Source: JBBRHF01 sp038223055
GTDB lineage: Bacteria; Actinomycetota; Actinomycetes; JACCUZ01
NCBI GenBank assembly: GCA_038223055.1
Contig: JBBRHF010000113.1
Coordinates: 1-14,344 of the forward strand
Reading direction: 5' to 3'
Length of the DNA: 14,344 nt
Shown: positions 13,423 to 14,344 of the stretch, one piece after another
Layout of the letters: every line of letters begins with the position of its first letter
Numbering within the stretch: position 1 is the stretch's first letter
Program-made: the position numbers and the translations under genes
The notes under the pieces: model-generated
What the model was told of the DNA's origin: nothing
Database searches by the model: none
What the model saw: the letters and a program-made list of their open reading frames with translations, nothing else

Positions 13423-13548
13423 CGGCGTCGATAACACCCACCCCGGGCCTGCCGGGATCAGCGCAGAAGTGCGAAAGTCCACTGTGCAATGTGCACAAAT
13501 CCTAGAAGAGTCTTGTCCACGAGGCTTATTCACAATTCCGAAAAATAG
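13423..13548. other. AT-richer spacer with IS-terminus-like sequence
   Basis: This stretch has no gene and a visibly lower GC content than the rest of the window (for instance 13531-13556). It contains GTGCAATGTGCAC, a small inverted repeat near 13485-13497, and GAGGCTTATTCACAAT at 13521-13536, which recurs at 14205-14220. A GTGCG at 13468-13472 could be read as a group II intron 5' end, but there is no room for domain I before the RT frame. Confidence 0.5.
13521..13536 (+). repeat. 16-bp direct repeat, copy 1 (possible IS end)
   Basis: GAGGCTTATTCACAAT, identical and in the same orientation as the copy at 14205-14220. The second copy coincides with the terminus of an IS5-type transposase gene, so this one is probably a terminal inverted repeat of the same or a related element without its body. 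Confidence 0.75.
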
Positions 13549-13581
13549 CATAAAAACCGCGGGACCTATCCAGTCACCAAG

Positions 13582-14204
13582 TTGTTTGATATACCGAAGC
13601 GGCTGGTGTGGGAGGCGTACAAGAGTGTCAAGGCGAACAAAGGTGCCGCCGGGGTGGATGGGCAGTCCATCGAGGAATTCGAAGCAGACCTTGGGAAGAA
13701 CCTTTACAAGATCTGGAACAGGATGTCCTCGGGGACCTACTTTCCGCCGCCGGTCCGGGCCGTGGAGATACCGAAATCGCATGGTGGGGGGACGAGAATC
13801 CTCGGGATCCCCACTGTGGCCGACAGGATTGCCCAAACGGTGGTCGCTCTGCAGCTGCTGCCCCGCACGGAGTCGATCTTTCACGACGACTCCTACGGGT
13901 ACCGGCCGAGGCGATCCCCGTGGATGGCGGTGCAGAGATGCCGTGAGCGATGCTGGAAGAAGGCCTGGGTGTTGGACCTTGACGTCCAGAAATTCTTCGA
14001 CTCGGTTGACCATGAGTTGATGGTCAAGGCCGTGCAGGCCAATACCGACCAGAAATGGGTGGTGTTGTATGTGAGGCGCTGGTTGACGGCGCCGATGCAG
14101 ATGCCCGACGGCTTGGTGGTCGAACGGGATCGTGGAACCCCACAGGGTTCTGCGGTGTCGCCCGTACTTGCCAATCTCTTCATGCATTACGCGTTCGACA
14201 CGTG
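13582..14204 (+). pseudogene. ltrA: Group II intron reverse transcriptase/maturase, 3'-truncated
   Basis: The frame is open from 13549; TTG 13582 is the best start, though no RBS is evident. It encodes LFDIPKRLVWEAYKSVKANK and GAAGVDGQSIEEFEADL (RT block 0/1), YKIWNRMSSGTYFPPPVRAVE and IPKSHGGGTRILGIPTVADR (blocks 1-2), SIFHDDSYGYRPRRSPWMAV, WVLDLDVQKFFDSVDHELM (block 3, with the first catalytic Asp), and DRGTPQGSAVSPVLANLFMH (block 4). It should continue to the YADD catalytic motif, then maturase and HNH domains, but after YAFDTW the sequence becomes the end of an IS5-type element and stops at 14230-14232 (RLIHNVVR). Only about 210 of ~420-600 residues remain, so it cannot be active. No intron RNA domains are recognisable around it. 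Confidence 0.93.
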
Positions 14205-14220
14205 GAGGCTTATTCACAAT
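14205..14220 (+). repeat. 16-bp direct repeat, copy 2 (IS5-type element end)
   Basis: GAGGCTTATTCACAAT directly follows the TGG codon where the RT similarity ends and overlaps the stop codon (14214-14216, minus strand) of the transposase to its right. It is best read as the terminal inverted repeat of the IS that interrupted the RT gene. Confidence 0.75.
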
Positions 14221-14344
14221 GTGGTTCGGTAGAACTCCAGTCCAATGACCGCGGTGATTGTTTCGGGGAATGTTTGGATCGGCCGGCGGTAGTCGGTGTG
14301 CAGGATCCTCCAGGTTTTCACGTGGTTGGCGATGGTGCGTTCGA
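14214..14344 (-). CDS. IS5-type transposase, C-terminal end (partial)
   Basis: The minus strand reads from the window edge ERTIANHVKTWRILHTDYRR, then PIQTFPETITAVIGLEFYRT and TL before a TGA at 14214-14216. The ER-x(5)-KTWRILHTDYRRP pattern with a terminal GLxFY is typical of the C-terminus of IS5-superfamily transposases, and the Glu of the ER pair is the likely last residue of the DDE triad. The rest lies outside the window, so whether the element is whole cannot be said. The stop codon is only about 10 bases from the proposed IS end at 14205. Confidence 0.85.
   Translation of the reverse strand, partial: ERTIANHVKTWRILHTDYRRPIQTFPETITAVIGLEFYRTTL

Larger units (their letters stand above)
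14205..14344 (-). mobile_element. IS5-type insertion sequence, one end
   Basis: Bounded on the left by the exact loss of group II RT similarity at 14204/14205 and containing the transposase C-terminus. The other end, the second inverted repeat and any target-site duplication lie beyond the window. Confidence 0.75.

Noticed and set aside
13468..13497. Group II intron 5' end (GTGCG)
   Set aside because: The motif is only five bases, and the distance to the RT frame leaves no room for the usual intron RNA domains.

Overview
The window looks like chromosomal DNA from a high-GC actinobacterium (Actinomycetota). Base composition is very GC-rich, several genes start with GTG, and tandem genes overlap as GTGA. 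The enolase / FtsB-DivIC-like / DUF501 / Ppx-GppA gene order is a hallmark of that phylum. The genus cannot be resolved from the sequence alone.

Layout. (1) 1-2294, minus strand: the 5' end of an unknown membrane protein (1-285); a non-coding stretch with a 24-bp perfect palindrome and a 32-bp tandem repeat that can fold as a hairpin (286-675); a cytosolic BtuF-like cobalamin-binding protein; and a PilZ (c-di-GMP receptor) protein just upstream of it. (2) 2491-8461, plus strand: a large patatin/cPLA2-like membrane-anchored hydrolase, then the core block eno, ftsB-like, DUF501, ppx, whose last three genes are tightly spaced or overlapping. (3) 8462-8959: a scar where a decayed IS256-type transposase fragment abuts a truncated SRPBCC gene. 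(4) 9080-11031: an intact flavohemoglobin (NO dioxygenase) divergent from a hemerythrin-like protein. (5) 11087-13190, minus strand: the wreck of an NO-related operon, made of a multiply frameshifted and internally deleted quinol-type nitric oxide reductase (norB), a small Cys-motif two-TM protein with an in-frame 8-bp repeat array, and a slipin/stomatin pseudogene. (6) 13180-14344: mobile debris, namely a DUF6788-like fragment, a group II intron reverse transcriptase cut off before its catalytic YADD motif, and the 3' end of an IS5-type transposase. Both sides of the RT carry the same 16-bp sequence, which appears to be the IS terminus.

Functional reading. The left two thirds is ordinary core genome. 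The right third is an accessory island whose theme is nitric oxide and oxygen handling. The soluble detoxification arm (Hmp and hemerythrin) is intact and the respiratory arm (NorB with its neighbours) has been destroyed beside insertion sequences. I did not find a convincing new defence or mobile system. The best leads are the palindrome, the repeat array in the Cys-motif protein, and the nested IS/RT junctions.
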